Assembly: GCA_002412765.1 (NCBI GenBank)
Contig: DHVR01000061.1
Location: 248,001-312,000 of the forward strand
Direction: 5' to 3'
Origin: Leptolinea sp. UBA5203
Lineage (GTDB): Bacteria; Chloroflexota; Anaerolineae; Anaerolineales; Anaerolineaceae
DNA length: 64,000 nt
Shown: piece by piece, positions 14,542 to 24,651 of the stretch
Position numbering within the stretch: position 1 is the first letter of the stretch
Layout: the number at the start of each line of letters is the position of its first letter
Program-made: the position numbers and the translations under genes
Notes under the pieces: model-generated
What the model was told of the DNA's origin: nothing
The model's input: only the letters and a program-made list of their open reading frames with translations
The model's database searches: none

Positions 14542-17541
14542 TTATACGAGGTTTAATGTCTCTTCCAGCTTGTGTAGTAAAGTCTTCTTGGATAAGAAGC
14601 TCTTGGAAATGAGCATATTATTAAACTCGCGTAACTGCGCGTATTGATCTGCGGTCAAATCTGCAGCCGTGAGAATAATGACCGGTATCTCAAAGAGATG
14701 TTCATCGGATCGAATCCGTTCAAGGATGGCAAATCCACTGAGATCAGGCAGGAATAGATCCAGAATGATGATATCCGGTTGATTATCGAGAATGATATTC
14801 CAACCTTCACGACCCGTTGTAGCTGCGAAGATTTGATATTTGGTGGTATCTTCCAGCATTCTTTGAACAAGCTCCTGATCATTTTCATTATCCTCAATGA
14901 TCAGAACTTTCTTGATGCTGCCATCATGATTCAGGCGATTGAGAGAATTGACCATATCTGAATCGAGGAAGGGTTTAACCAGATAATCTGCAGCGCCCAG
15001 GCTGACGCCCTTTTCTTCTTCCTCTTGAATACTACAGATAATGATGGGAATATGTTTGGTATCCGGGTTGTTCTTTAATTGGTGCAGAACATCCCATCCA
15101 TTGATATTGGGCATCATAAGATCCAACGTTATAGCGTAGGGTTGGACTTCAATAGCCTTTTCAACAGCTCTGGATGGATCAGTCAGGGCGATGATTTCAT
15201 AATTATGATTCTTCAAAAAGCGTTCATACAATTCGATGATACTGGCATTGTCATCAATACAAAGTACTTTTTTAGCTGCCGGAACTTCTGGCGGGAATCC
15301 CTTAGCAACATCTTGCGGAATATTTTGGGGGATGCTTTGAGCTGCATTGGTATTTTCAAGCATGATGGAAAGATTTTTCTCGATACTGGCAGGATGGACT
15401 TTGAAAATATCCTTGTCCACGGTAATTTCTCGCTGCCGTAAAATTCCTGTTTCAGTAAGAATGGGAAGCGTGAAATAGAAAGTACTGCCTTCATTTATAA
15501 CACTCTCAAGTAAATCAATTTCACCGCCCTGCATTTGAACCAAATATCTGCTGATATTCAGACCCAGACCGGATCCACCCGTTTTTCGTGTCGGTGAGTC
15601 ATCGACCTGTGAGAATGGCTGGAAGAGTTTATCTTTACTTTCAGGAGCAATGCCCAAACCCGTATCCGATACTGAAATAAAAACTTCCTGAGTATGTTTT
15701 TTGGGATTTGTCCACAATTTGGCGGTTATGGTGATGTTGCCTTCTTCGGTAAATTTGGAAGCGTTGGAAATCAGGTTTAACAAAATTTGTCTGATTCTGG
15801 TTACATCTGCTTTAACAACTGGCAGATTTTTCTCAATATTTTGTATCAATTTGATAGGTTTATCTTTAATTAACCCAACGGCAGTGGAGAGGACATTATC
15901 AATCACTTCATTAATGTTGACGTCGGTAAAGGTGAGTTCCATCTTACCCGCTTCAATTTTTGAGAGATCCAGAATGTCATTGATTAAGTTGAGCAAATGA
16001 ATACCTGAATTGTAGATAGCATTCAGATCCTGTGTCTGGATATCATTAATGGGTCCATCAATGCCTTTTAAAATTACCCGAGAAAACCCGATGATGGAAT
16101 TTAAAGGCGTGCGCAGTTCATGACTCATGTTAGCCAGGAATTGGCTTTTAAGTCGATCTGCCTCTTCCATTTTGGTCAGGGCTAACTGGGTCAATTCATA
16201 AGAACGTGCATTTTTAATGGCAACGGCGATCTGATCAGCCAGAATAGTCAGTACCCTTACGTTTTCTTCCACAAAAGCGTTATGCTCAGTAGCCTGGATG
16301 TCCAAGGCCCCAATGACCTGATTATTACTAATCAATGGAATACCCATTTCGGAATGGGTATTGGGCAGGAGTGGGTTGGCAATAAACAGATCGCTTCTGG
16401 AAACATCATTCAAAACAATAGGTTTGCCCAATTCCGTACACTGGCCAATGACGGATTTGGAACCAAGTTGCAGGCGATAATGATTGGCTTTTAATTCACG
16501 ACCGGCAGTTCCTGTGGATTCTTGAATTACGGCGTATTCACGGTCTTCGTCCACCAGGAAAATAGAAGCATGATAATATCCAAAGCGGGAACATAAGAGG
16601 TAGACAATACTGTTAAGCAGCGTATCCAGGGAAAGTGTGCTTGCGGAGTCCTTGGCGATTTCTGCAGCCGTCTCAAGCTCATTGGCTTTTCTTTCTGCAT
16701 CCGCCAACAACCGTTGACGTTCGTTGTGCAGAGCAGCATTTTCCATAGCCAGGGTAAGCTGATTTGCTATCTCTTGAACAAAGATTTTTTCGTCTTCTGT
16801 CCAGCGACGGAACTCCGATTCATCAACAATTTCCAGGATGCCGCGATTGGTGTCTCCAAAGACAAGCGGGACAGCAATGGCAGCCATATCAGTTTCATCG
16901 GCATTGTTCGCGATGAATGAATTTTTCTCTAATGATTTCCGTCCAGCTTCTGTCCATGGCGTATCTGGCATCAGCAAATTCCCGGTTTCACCGAGGACAT
17001 CAGGGGATAACATACGTATTGGATGCACGCTCTTGGAAATAGATTTAGAAATTTGAATGCGCTCATCTATGGAATAGGATGGGGGCTTCTGCTCCATTGA
17101 TGAAATTTCTGGTTGATAGAAGAATTCGGATCCAGGAATAATCTGAACAAAGCCTTTCCAATTGACTTTCTTTTCATCCAACAGCTCAGGCATGAAGATC
17201 ATGTGGGCAAGGACGTATTCTCCCTGGAATTTCTGAAAGGCAACTTCAATTTCAGAAGTATCGCTCGTATTCCTCATCACTGTATTAATTTTGGTTCTTG
17301 AATCAGGATGGAGCAGGGTTTGGTTTATCGGTTTCCCGATTAAATCACTGGCTTGAGTATTGAGAATGGATGAAATTTCATCAGAACAATAGGTGTAAAT
17401 CCCCTGTTGATTACATTCCCACTGCCAACCGATTTCTTCACGAGTTTCAGACTCCTGCTGATGATAGGAATTTGGCAGGAGGTCTTCAGTGATATCGGAG
17501 AAAAGCTCATTTAATCTACTTTTTATTTGTTTCTGAGACAT
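14542..17541 (-). CDS. Soluble hybrid histidine kinase (PAS-GAF-GAF-HisKA-HATPase-REC-REC)
   Basis: A 999-residue kinase without membrane segments. It has a PAS-like domain (about 35-140), a GAF domain (about 165-280), a second GAF (about 300-445, with YYHASIFLVDEDREYAVIQ), HisKA with phosphoacceptor His474 in ANMSHELRTPLNSIIGFS, and HATPase_c (NLISNASKFTEEG N-box, SDTGLGI G1, GGSGLGLNI G2). Two receivers follow: the first (about 757-870) with LDLMMPNINGW, the second (about 878-999) with ILDLFLPDLSGF. It is the only gene in the locus with kinase domains, so it is the natural phosphodonor for the receiver fusion (downstream) and the two single receivers (far upstream). Its start overlaps the end of parA by 26 nt, indicating coupled translation. 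Confidence 0.92.
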   Translation of the reverse strand: MSQKQIKSRLNELFSDITEDLLPNSYHQQESETREEIGWQWECNQQGIYTYCSDEISSILNTQASDLIGKPINQTLLHPDSRTKINTVMRNTSDTSEIEVAFQKFQGEYVLAHMIFMPELLDEKKVNWKGFVQIIPGSEFFYQPEISSMEQKPPSYSIDERIQISKSISKSVHPIRMLSPDVLGETGNLLMPDTPWTEAGRKSLEKNSFIANNADETDMAAIAVPLVFGDTNRGILEIVDESEFRRWTEDEKIFVQEIANQLTLAMENAALHNERQRLLADAERKANELETAAEIAKDSASTLSLDTLLNSIVYLLCSRFGYYHASIFLVDEDREYAVIQESTGTAGRELKANHYRLQLGSKSVIGQCTELGKPIVLNDVSRSDLFIANPLLPNTHSEMGIPLISNNQVIGALDIQATEHNAFVEENVRVLTILADQIAVAIKNARSYELTQLALTKMEEADRLKSQFLANMSHELRTPLNSIIGFSRVILKGIDGPINDIQTQDLNAIYNSGIHLLNLINDILDLSKIEAGKMELTFTDVNINEVIDNVLSTAVGLIKDKPIKLIQNIEKNLPVVKADVTRIRQILLNLISNASKFTEEGNITITAKLWTNPKKHTQEVFISVSDTGLGIAPESKDKLFQPFSQVDDSPTRKTGGSGLGLNISRYLVQMQGGEIDLLESVINEGSTFYFTLPILTETGILRQREITVDKDIFKVHPASIEKNLSIMLENTNAAQSIPQNIPQDVAKGFPPEVPAAKKVLCIDDNASIIELYERFLKNHNYEIIALTDPSRAVEKAIEVQPYAITLDLMMPNINGWDVLHQLKNNPDTKHIPIIICSIQEEEEKGVSLGAADYLVKPFLDSDMVNSLNRLNHDGSIKKVLIIEDNENDQELVQRMLEDTTKYQIFAATTGREGWNIILDNQPDIIILDLFLPDLSGFAILERIRSDEHLFEIPVIILTAADLTADQYAQLREFNNMLISKSFLSKKTLLHKLEETLNLV

Positions 17542-18289
17542 ATTCGATGATCTCCTCTCCCAAAGCTAAATACTGTTGAGCAGCACGGCTAGTACTGGCG
17601 TGGTGCGTAATGGGTAAACCTGCGATGGGGCATTCACGTAGCTTGGTATCGGTATTAATGACAGTATTTAACAAGCCATTATTAAATGATGCACGCAATT
17701 GTTCACTTAACACTCTGTGGATTTTGTTGCGCCGATCCACCATGGTTAACACCAACCGATAAGTCAGTTGGGGGTTATATTTGGTTCGAATCATTTTGAT
17801 CCAGGCCATTAATCCTTTTAATGCAAAAACCGAAAAGTATTCAGCCTGTGTGGGGACCAGAAGCATGTTGGAAGCTACCAGTGCATTTAAAGTGACTGCA
17901 CCCAAGAATGGTGGGCAATCAATGATAACGTAATCAAAATCTTGAAAACTCTTTTTGATTGTCTCACGCAGAATGTACTCATAATTTCTTTGGATAGGCA
18001 GGAAGCGTTCAGAAAGACTCATCTGGTGGTTTGAGGGAATCAACCAAAGATTATTGATTTTTGTTTGTTGAACAATCTCATAAAAAGTTGTTGAATTTTG
18101 CAATAAACCAGCCACAGATTTTTGTGTGTGATTGGGATCAAACCCAATGGCCAAGGATAAATTAGCCTGTGCGTCCAAATCAATGATGCAGGTTTTATAT
18201 CCTTTGTTAGCGAGTACTGAACCCAAAGACAAAGTAGTTGTGGTTTTTGCAACACCACCTTTTTCATTTGCTACTGCAATGACAAACAT
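17516..18289 (-). CDS. ParA-family ATPase in a sensory operon
   Basis: A 257-residue ParA/MinD-superfamily ATPase with deviant Walker A KGGVAKTTT (residues 11-19), Walker A' DLDAQANLS near 38, and Walker B YVIIDCPPFLG near 120. No DNA-binding N-terminal domain is present and no parB gene is adjacent, so chromosome partitioning is unlikely to be its main role. ParA-like proteins without ParB position chemoreceptor clusters and other cargo in several bacteria (established for ParC/PpfA-type proteins). Here it sits between a membrane GAF sensor and the hybrid kinase, suggesting a role in placing this signalling complex; that is inference. It overlaps the kinase gene by 26 nt. Confidence 0.88.
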   Translation of the reverse strand: MFVIAVANEKGGVAKTTTTLSLGSVLANKGYKTCIIDLDAQANLSLAIGFDPNHTQKSVAGLLQNSTTFYEIVQQTKINNLWLIPSNHQMSLSERFLPIQRNYEYILRETIKKSFQDFDYVIIDCPPFLGAVTLNALVASNMLLVPTQAEYFSVFALKGLMAWIKMIRTKYNPQLTYRLVLTMVDRRNKIHRVLSEQLRASFNNGLLNTVINTDTKLRECPIAGLPITHHASTSRAAQQYLALGEEIIEYVSETNKK

Positions 18290-18330
18290 AGACCCTCAAC
18301 TGTCAATAATTAGTATTACCTACTCTCTTA

Positions 18331-21240
18331 TTACTCCAAACTACCTGTTGATCGTTCCAGGTTTTTGAAAATTACTTGTGTTCTGGTGGTCCTGAGTTCT
18401 TTTTGAATAGCTTCAATTGCAATACTCAGCATTTGCTGGGTATTGTTGGTGGAACGGAACTGGTTTGTGATTTCCATTACTTTTCTTTCCCTTTCAGCTC
18501 TTTTAACAGTTTGTTCGAAGAGTCTGGCATTCTCCAGCGCAATAGCAATCTGGTCAGATATTTGACGCACGATATCCGCTTCAGTTTCGTTAAATTCAAG
18601 GCCTTTCTGAACCACATCCTGCATACGAATAATCCCGATGGGTTCGCCACGAACCATGATGGGAACATCAATTATCGAGTGCATCATTCCATCAGCGTCG
18701 ATTTCTGATTGTATAACAACGGGAACACCCGCCAGAACTTGATCAGGAATTTGTTCAATGGGGGCATTTTTTAGTGCATTTACGCCTTGTGGTGTATATT
18801 GATATGCCTGAATATATTTTTTATCGCTTTCTTTCTGCCATTCTTGACGTAGATAATGCCTATGGATGGACTCCATATCCTGCAAAGCACCGGCAGTTTC
18901 GGTATACAGGCGGTTGTTTGTAATCGCGATGGCGATCTGATCTGCCAGCGCACTGAAGAGTTCAATATCTTCATTGGAGAACGCATTTTCTTTTGTTGAT
19001 TGTACATCTAGCGCGCCAATGATTGTGTCACCGACAATGAGCGGTAGGGCCATTTCAGAACGAGTATCAGGCAGGAACGGGTTGTTGAAATAGACCGAGT
19101 CTTCACCTACATTGGTTGCAATCCTTGGGCGACCCGTCCCGGTTGTGTAACCCACAATACCGACATGGCCAACCTTCAATTTGTGGTTATTTTTAAGCAT
19201 TTCCTCGCCGCCCTTACTGTTTGCAGAGCGTAAGACAGCATATTCCCCTTTGTCATCCACCAAAAATACGCCAACATGATAGTAATTGAAACGGTCACTG
19301 ATTAAGACCGTAACTCGGCGCAAGAGGACTTCCAAATCCAGCGTTTGGGTGATGTTACGAGCTACTTCAGAGATTGTTTGAATTTGTTGAGATCTAAGCC
19401 TAAGCAGCTTGTTTTGATCATTCAAATCGTGAGTACGAGCTAGCACACGGTCTTCAAGATCAGCGATCAGGGATTGAAGCTGCTTGGTCATCAAGTTGAA
19501 GACACTACTTAATGTTCCAAGCTCATCTCTAGATTTTATATATGATTTTGCGGTTAAATCACCGCTGGCAATCTTATCGGCGGTGATGGTTAAATCTGTA
19601 ATGGGGGAAACGATATTTCGTGAAAGAATGATGGCAGCAATACTAGCTAGAGCGATCAATATGGAGGACATGGAAATCAAGGTCTTTCTTTGGTTTTCAA
19701 CCCTGGCGACCAAATCTGACTGGTCATACGCATAAATTAATTTCCAAACCGACCCTTCAATTGGTATGGTTGCGCCGAGAACTTGCACTGGGCCAGTCGT
19801 ATCGTTTAAATAGCCATTGAATGTAGGATATTTTTCCGGATTGGATAAGGACCGAAGTACGGAGGAATAATCCACATTGGATTTTTCCAATGTGCCATCA
19901 GGTAATCGTTTTTCCAGAGCCAGAAAATCGGTTTCCAATCCACTTAAATTCCTGAGCAAAGTATATTTTCTATAAGTGTTCAATGAATCGGACATAATAA
20001 TACCGTAATCATCCACCAATAATGGCGCGGAAAATTCTCCATAGGAACGGTTATTGATTTCCAAAAAATAGTCCATAATTTTTGCATCATATCGCATGAT
20101 GAAAACGCCAAGTGGAGTTTCAGTATCACCGGCAGCAAAAATTGGAATAGAAAAATCGATGTATGGATTTTGAAACCGCTCAAAGAGAATGGGCGATACA
20201 TAGGCAGTTTTTTCAGTGAAGGGTCTTTTGAAGGATTCATAAGTTGACATGTTTGTGCCAACATTGATTTGAACAGTATGAAATATTGTCTTCCCCTTAT
20301 TATCAATAATGGCCGAGCTGATCAGGAATTCCCTTTCACCAGAGGAAATTAAACTTTTTGTTGCGGTATTGATCGTGTTTTCCATAATGGAAAAGAAACT
20401 TGGTTTATCTTCCATCTTCATAAAGGATTCAAATAGGGGAAAGCTGGAAAGCCTTTCCATATTCGTTTTGTTGTTTTGAATGAAAGTAGAGATGGTTTTG
20501 GCTGTTTTTTGTCCGGCATAAGTTAAACCATCATAAGTCTGATTTTCGACAGAGGTAACCAGAAATTGATATTGGATCAAGGAAAAGATAACCACGGGAA
20601 GAACAATAATTGCTAATGCGCTGGTAATTAATTTTATTCTTAGGTTCGTTTGGATTTTTTTGGAAACCAAGAAATAAACATATAGACCAATAACCAAAGT
20701 TAAGACTATTGCAATGAATACAACGATCACAAGATCATTGATCTGAACGAATGGAGAATAACCGCTCACCAAGGCAGTTACCATACCTCCAATGATGCCC
20801 GTTATCAAAATAGTTTCACTTTGCTTATCAAACTCAATGATTGAGGAAAGAATTAACGAAATGAATAAAACAACTAATGCATTCAGGGGTCCCCGTTGAT
20901 TGATTAAAAGTGCGATGATAATCATGGGAATTTGAATCGCCGCATTAAGTATAAATATCCTTAGTACAGGAGTATCCTTAAACAGAAAAGAACTAACCAG
21001 AAAAGCAGCTATTCCAGAAATTAGTGAAAAACCACTGATAATTGCGTAATACCAAATCTCAGTTTGGGAGGTTGCGCGAAATATTGTTGAAAATATTGAG
21101 TAGATTGTCAAAACTCCCAAGGTAATGGATACAATCACTGAGAGCAGGGAAATGATTTGAAGCTGGTTGGCTTCGGTATCCTGATCGGTGGGAAGGGTCA
21201 ACGGTCGAGTATTTAGATTTTTTAATAATGGCGTTGTCAT
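18331..21240 (-). CDS. Membrane sensor: multi-TM, Cache-like, HAMP, GAF repeats, no kinase domain
   Basis: A 969-residue protein. About seven hydrophobic helices span residues 28-225; an extracytoplasmic Cache-like sensor region covers about 226-505; a further TM helix near 515-535 leads into HAMP (about 535-587, NIVSPITDLTITADKIASGD) and a coiled coil. A full GAF domain (about 625-770, YYHVGVFLVDDKGEYAVL) is followed by a degenerate GAF module with a W motif (EWQKESDKKY) and a 45-residue tail beginning MEITNQFRSTNN. There is no HisKA, HATPase, GGDEF, EAL or methyl-accepting signalling domain, so output must go through a partner. The tail resembles those of the three other sensors in the operon. 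Confidence 0.85.
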   Translation of the reverse strand: MTTPLLKNLNTRPLTLPTDQDTEANQLQIISLLSVIVSITLGVLTIYSIFSTIFRATSQTEIWYYAIISGFSLISGIAAFLVSSFLFKDTPVLRIFILNAAIQIPMIIIALLINQRGPLNALVVLFISLILSSIIEFDKQSETILITGIIGGMVTALVSGYSPFVQINDLVIVVFIAIVLTLVIGLYVYFLVSKKIQTNLRIKLITSALAIIVLPVVIFSLIQYQFLVTSVENQTYDGLTYAGQKTAKTISTFIQNNKTNMERLSSFPLFESFMKMEDKPSFFSIMENTINTATKSLISSGEREFLISSAIIDNKGKTIFHTVQINVGTNMSTYESFKRPFTEKTAYVSPILFERFQNPYIDFSIPIFAAGDTETPLGVFIMRYDAKIMDYFLEINNRSYGEFSAPLLVDDYGIIMSDSLNTYRKYTLLRNLSGLETDFLALEKRLPDGTLEKSNVDYSSVLRSLSNPEKYPTFNGYLNDTTGPVQVLGATIPIEGSVWKLIYAYDQSDLVARVENQRKTLISMSSILIALASIAAIILSRNIVSPITDLTITADKIASGDLTAKSYIKSRDELGTLSSVFNLMTKQLQSLIADLEDRVLARTHDLNDQNKLLRLRSQQIQTISEVARNITQTLDLEVLLRRVTVLISDRFNYYHVGVFLVDDKGEYAVLRSANSKGGEEMLKNNHKLKVGHVGIVGYTTGTGRPRIATNVGEDSVYFNNPFLPDTRSEMALPLIVGDTIIGALDVQSTKENAFSNEDIELFSALADQIAIAITNNRLYTETAGALQDMESIHRHYLRQEWQKESDKKYIQAYQYTPQGVNALKNAPIEQIPDQVLAGVPVVIQSEIDADGMMHSIIDVPIMVRGEPIGIIRMQDVVQKGLEFNETEADIVRQISDQIAIALENARLFEQTVKRAERERKVMEITNQFRSTNNTQQMLSIAIEAIQKELRTTRTQVIFKNLERSTGSLE

Positions 21241-21253
21241 ATTCTTTTCCGTA

Positions 21254-22978
21254 TTAATTTCCAGAATTTTGGGTTAATTGAACAATAACCTTTGACAATC
21301 CAAACGCATTACCGATTTCTTCTGCGGTGGAACGCAGAATACCATCAATGTCAGTAGATGACCGCACCTTGGAGGACACGGTGGTTATTAAATGGTCCCT
21401 TGCACTTCTCATCTGCACTTCCTCAAGTAGGCGGGCATTTTCCACAGAAATGGACAAACGTTCAGTAATATTCTCAATCAATTGCTGAACATTTCCTGAA
21501 ATTTGTGCCGAGTCAAATTCCACTTTCATCACACCAAGAACAGCGTTACGGACTTTAATGGGAATAATTAACTTGGATAAGCTGGAACCCTTTTTTCCTT
21601 TCTGTGAGTCGCGTATAAAGATTGGCAGTCCTGTGGTACGGATGGCATTGGTTTCATCATCCAATTCGCTTTGGACAGTAGAAAATACACCTTCAGAGTA
21701 GAGAAGATGATGTGATTTTCTTGCAGCTAACATATATTCCCGCCAGGATCTTTCGGTAAACTCCTTATAACCCTTTTCAATTTCAAAGATATTCCCTTGG
21801 TTTTCTTCATAGAACTGCAGTTTCTCGATCGAGCTGGATAATTGTTCTGCGATAATTTGAAATTGGATAATATTATCCTGTGTGAAAGCATCCAGGTCAT
21901 TTTGATGAATACTGAGAATGCCAATAATTTGATTACGGCTTCTTAATGGGATGGCAATTTCTGAAAGTGATTCTGGAAGTAAAAAGTTTATCGATTGGCC
22001 ACCGCGATTTACTGCAATACGGGTTTCTTGATGTTGAAATGTTTCTTGTAAAACCCCAATCTCGTTTAAGTTGACATTTTGATATTGGCGAAGCATTTCA
22101 TCCACTGATTCGCCGCCTGCAGCGACAAGCGAGACGCGTCTTTGATTATTGGATAAAATATATATGCCTACATGATATAGATTTAATGCTTTCTGTAATT
22201 TTTCCACGGCGGATTGGTAAAGTACAGCCAAAGTCGGAATTTGGTTAAACTCCCGAACCATCAAGCTCAGGAATTCCATATTTTTGGTTTTTATATCTAA
22301 AAGTTGTTCTTGTTGGGTTAATTTTTCCCTGTTTAATTGTTTCTCAATTGCGCTTGATTCTATTCTTCGATAGTTTTCCAATATTTCATGGGTCAGATCA
22401 TTTTTGAAGCGGTAAATTACCACTAAGAGGAGGACGATAACTAAGCTCATTATGGCAGAAGTGATTGCCCAATATGCGCCGCCGGTTGGCTTCAGATAAG
22501 TAACTAGTACTGATTGTGTTTCCGGTAGGTATGTAGTAAAAATTCCAAGAAGAAGATGGGTAAAGACGCTCAGTACAGATGTATAGATGGTTGTACGAAA
22601 ATTCGCAACAAAGATTGAACAAATCACCAGTGCAAGAAAGATGGGAATATCTACACCATTTGCGCCAAAAATCAGTAACATTGATATACCAAGGTTAAAT
22701 AAAGAAAACAATAAGCCATGAACACGGTAATATCTCGGTATATCGCGATTGAGCATCAGGGTCATGGAAAGTATGAAAATCAGGATTGCTATCACTCCAA
22801 CGACACGCGTTTGATAGTTTAATGCAATTAATCCACCGGCGATCAGGAAAAAGAACCCAAGAAGACCGTTTAATATGATGGAAATTTGAAGAATTTTTTC
22901 TTGGGTTACTTCAATGATATTTTGCGGATTGATTTCATCCGGCAAGTTTCCTGGTGTAATTCGCTGAAAAAAACTCAT
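21254..22978 (-). CDS. Membrane GAF-domain sensor, no kinase domain
   Basis: A 574-residue protein with about six hydrophobic helices (residues 30-195), a coiled coil (about 200-245), a GAF domain (about 255-395, LYHVGIYILSNNQRRVSLV) and a degenerate GAF-like module with the W motif (ERSWREYML), ending in a tail with TTVSSKVRSSTDIDGILRST. No output domain is visible. Its first four bases overlap the stop of the next sensor gene upstream (ATGA at 22975-22978), indicating translational coupling. Spacing to the 969-residue sensor gene is 13 nt. Confidence 0.84.
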   Translation of the reverse strand: MSFFQRITPGNLPDEINPQNIIEVTQEKILQISIILNGLLGFFFLIAGGLIALNYQTRVVGVIAILIFILSMTLMLNRDIPRYYRVHGLLFSLFNLGISMLLIFGANGVDIPIFLALVICSIFVANFRTTIYTSVLSVFTHLLLGIFTTYLPETQSVLVTYLKPTGGAYWAITSAIMSLVIVLLLVVIYRFKNDLTHEILENYRRIESSAIEKQLNREKLTQQEQLLDIKTKNMEFLSLMVREFNQIPTLAVLYQSAVEKLQKALNLYHVGIYILSNNQRRVSLVAAGGESVDEMLRQYQNVNLNEIGVLQETFQHQETRIAVNRGGQSINFLLPESLSEIAIPLRSRNQIIGILSIHQNDLDAFTQDNIIQFQIIAEQLSSSIEKLQFYEENQGNIFEIEKGYKEFTERSWREYMLAARKSHHLLYSEGVFSTVQSELDDETNAIRTTGLPIFIRDSQKGKKGSSLSKLIIPIKVRNAVLGVMKVEFDSAQISGNVQQLIENITERLSISVENARLLEEVQMRSARDHLITTVSSKVRSSTDIDGILRSTAEEIGNAFGLSKVIVQLTQNSGN

Positions 22979-24651
22979 GCCAAGTGCTCCTTGGAAAATT
23001 CTTTCCCTTGTTCATCATAGTCGGAAAACAACTTAATCGTCGAAGAGGTGACTGACGGGATTAAATTGACTTCTCGAAGTGTAGTTTTAATAATATCTTC
23101 CACATTAGCCATTTGAGTGAGCCTTGCGGTTAATTGACTAATTTTTTCTTCTTGGGCGGTTCTCAAATTTGCAGTCAATAATAATCTGGAAGATTCCAAT
23201 GCAAGGGCAGATTGAGAAAGAACTGAATCAACAAATTCATATTGTTCTGCCGAAATGGTTGTTAAAGGAGTATCGACAAAAATCCTACCAATTTCATGAT
23301 CCCTAAGAATAATGGGGAATTCCAATGTTTTCATATTCCCATCGATATCATGGATATTAGGATCTTCAAAATTGTAGCTTAATGTCTCATCGCGAGGAAT
23401 GATGTTCCCCCACGTTCTCTCAAGAAATTGTTTGTTCAAAGCGAAAATTTCTTCAAGATCTCGTTGATTTTGAAGGAATAAGCGGCTGTTTTCCAAAGCC
23501 GTGGCAATATTATCAGCGATACCCTGAATTATAAGAACGTCGTCATCATCAAACGCAGATTCTTTGGTTGACTGAATGGAAATGGCACCCAAAATTGAAT
23601 TTTTACTTAGGATAGGAATGGACAGCTCCGAGCGGGTCAGCGGAAGATGAGGATTATTAAATCGAACGGCTTCTTCACCAATATCCAAAGCAATTCTAGG
23701 ACGATGATGGGCTGTCGTCCAACCAATCATGGATGGGCCGCCTACGCCAAACCGATGGTTCTCCATAAGCATTTTTTGTCCTGCATCGCCGCTGCCTGCA
23801 ACTAAAACTGCATATTGCCCTGTTGGATCAATCAGGAATATCCCTGTGTAATAAAGATTAAGCTGATTGGTCATTCGATCCGCAATGACAGGCAGGACAG
23901 CTTCAACATCTTTTGCTGTAGAGATAGAACGAGCGATTTGTGTTGCAGTACGGATGTAAACGAGTTTCTTTTGAAGTGTTTCTTTATTGTCATTTAACTC
24001 TGTATGAAGATTCTCGTTATCTATCTTGACGTTTGATGAAAGAAAATCGAAAAAGTTAATGGAATTTTCAGTTGCTTTGAGATAACTATTGATGGCAACG
24101 ATAATTACCATGCAAATGATGATGAAATACAGTGCAATGACCATCCAATAGGATTGGTGGTTGAATTGCTCTACTGAAAGCATGGGGTGAAGGGTTGTGA
24201 ATTGATACAAAAGAGCGAAAACAACCCAGGTTAATGCGCCGATCGAGATGAGTACGGTGTAAATTTCTTTTTGGAAAAAGAGTGCACAAAGAATAAAATA
24301 AAAAATCATTAATATGGAGGCATCGCTGATAATTCCAAACAAAACCATATGCCAAATGGAATAAAGATAGATGCTTCCGATAAGGATGGCTATCTGGCTG
24401 ACCGCAGGTAGATTGCGGATGAGCTTCAGCGAAGACAAACTAGCAAGTAACAAGAAAGTCAGGATAATATTGAGCAGTGGGGTGACGCCTTGCGTCAGGT
24501 ATTCAACGATACTGACAATAAATAGAACCCCAACCCCCGCAATTGTGATAAAGAGAATATTTTCAAAGACTTTCTTTTTAAAGTCAGAGATGCTCTTTAT
24601 TGGATCAGATGGAGGCGAAGAAAATTGTGCGTTTACAGTTTTCAAGTTCAT
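22975..24651 (-). CDS. Membrane GAF-domain sensor, no kinase domain
   Basis: A 558-residue protein. Hydrophobic helices fill residues about 30-190, a coiled coil follows, then a GAF domain (about 240-395, YYTGIFLIDPTGQYAVLV, with the GWTTAHHRPRIALD segment). A degenerate GAF-like module with a W motif (LERTWGNII) follows, then a helical tail (QLTARLTQMANVEDIIKTTL). No catalytic output domain. It overlaps neighbours at both ends by four bases (ATGA at 24648-24651 and 22975-22978), so the three sensor genes from 28022 to 21254 are translated as a coupled set. Confidence 0.84.
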   Translation of the reverse strand: MNLKTVNAQFSSPPSDPIKSISDFKKKVFENILFITIAGVGVLFIVSIVEYLTQGVTPLLNIILTFLLLASLSSLKLIRNLPAVSQIAILIGSIYLYSIWHMVLFGIISDASILMIFYFILCALFFQKEIYTVLISIGALTWVVFALLYQFTTLHPMLSVEQFNHQSYWMVIALYFIIICMVIIVAINSYLKATENSINFFDFLSSNVKIDNENLHTELNDNKETLQKKLVYIRTATQIARSISTAKDVEAVLPVIADRMTNQLNLYYTGIFLIDPTGQYAVLVAGSGDAGQKMLMENHRFGVGGPSMIGWTTAHHRPRIALDIGEEAVRFNNPHLPLTRSELSIPILSKNSILGAISIQSTKESAFDDDDVLIIQGIADNIATALENSRLFLQNQRDLEEIFALNKQFLERTWGNIIPRDETLSYNFEDPNIHDIDGNMKTLEFPIILRDHEIGRIFVDTPLTTISAEQYEFVDSVLSQSALALESSRLLLTANLRTAQEEKISQLTARLTQMANVEDIIKTTLREVNLIPSVTSSTIKLFSDYDEQGKEFSKEHLA

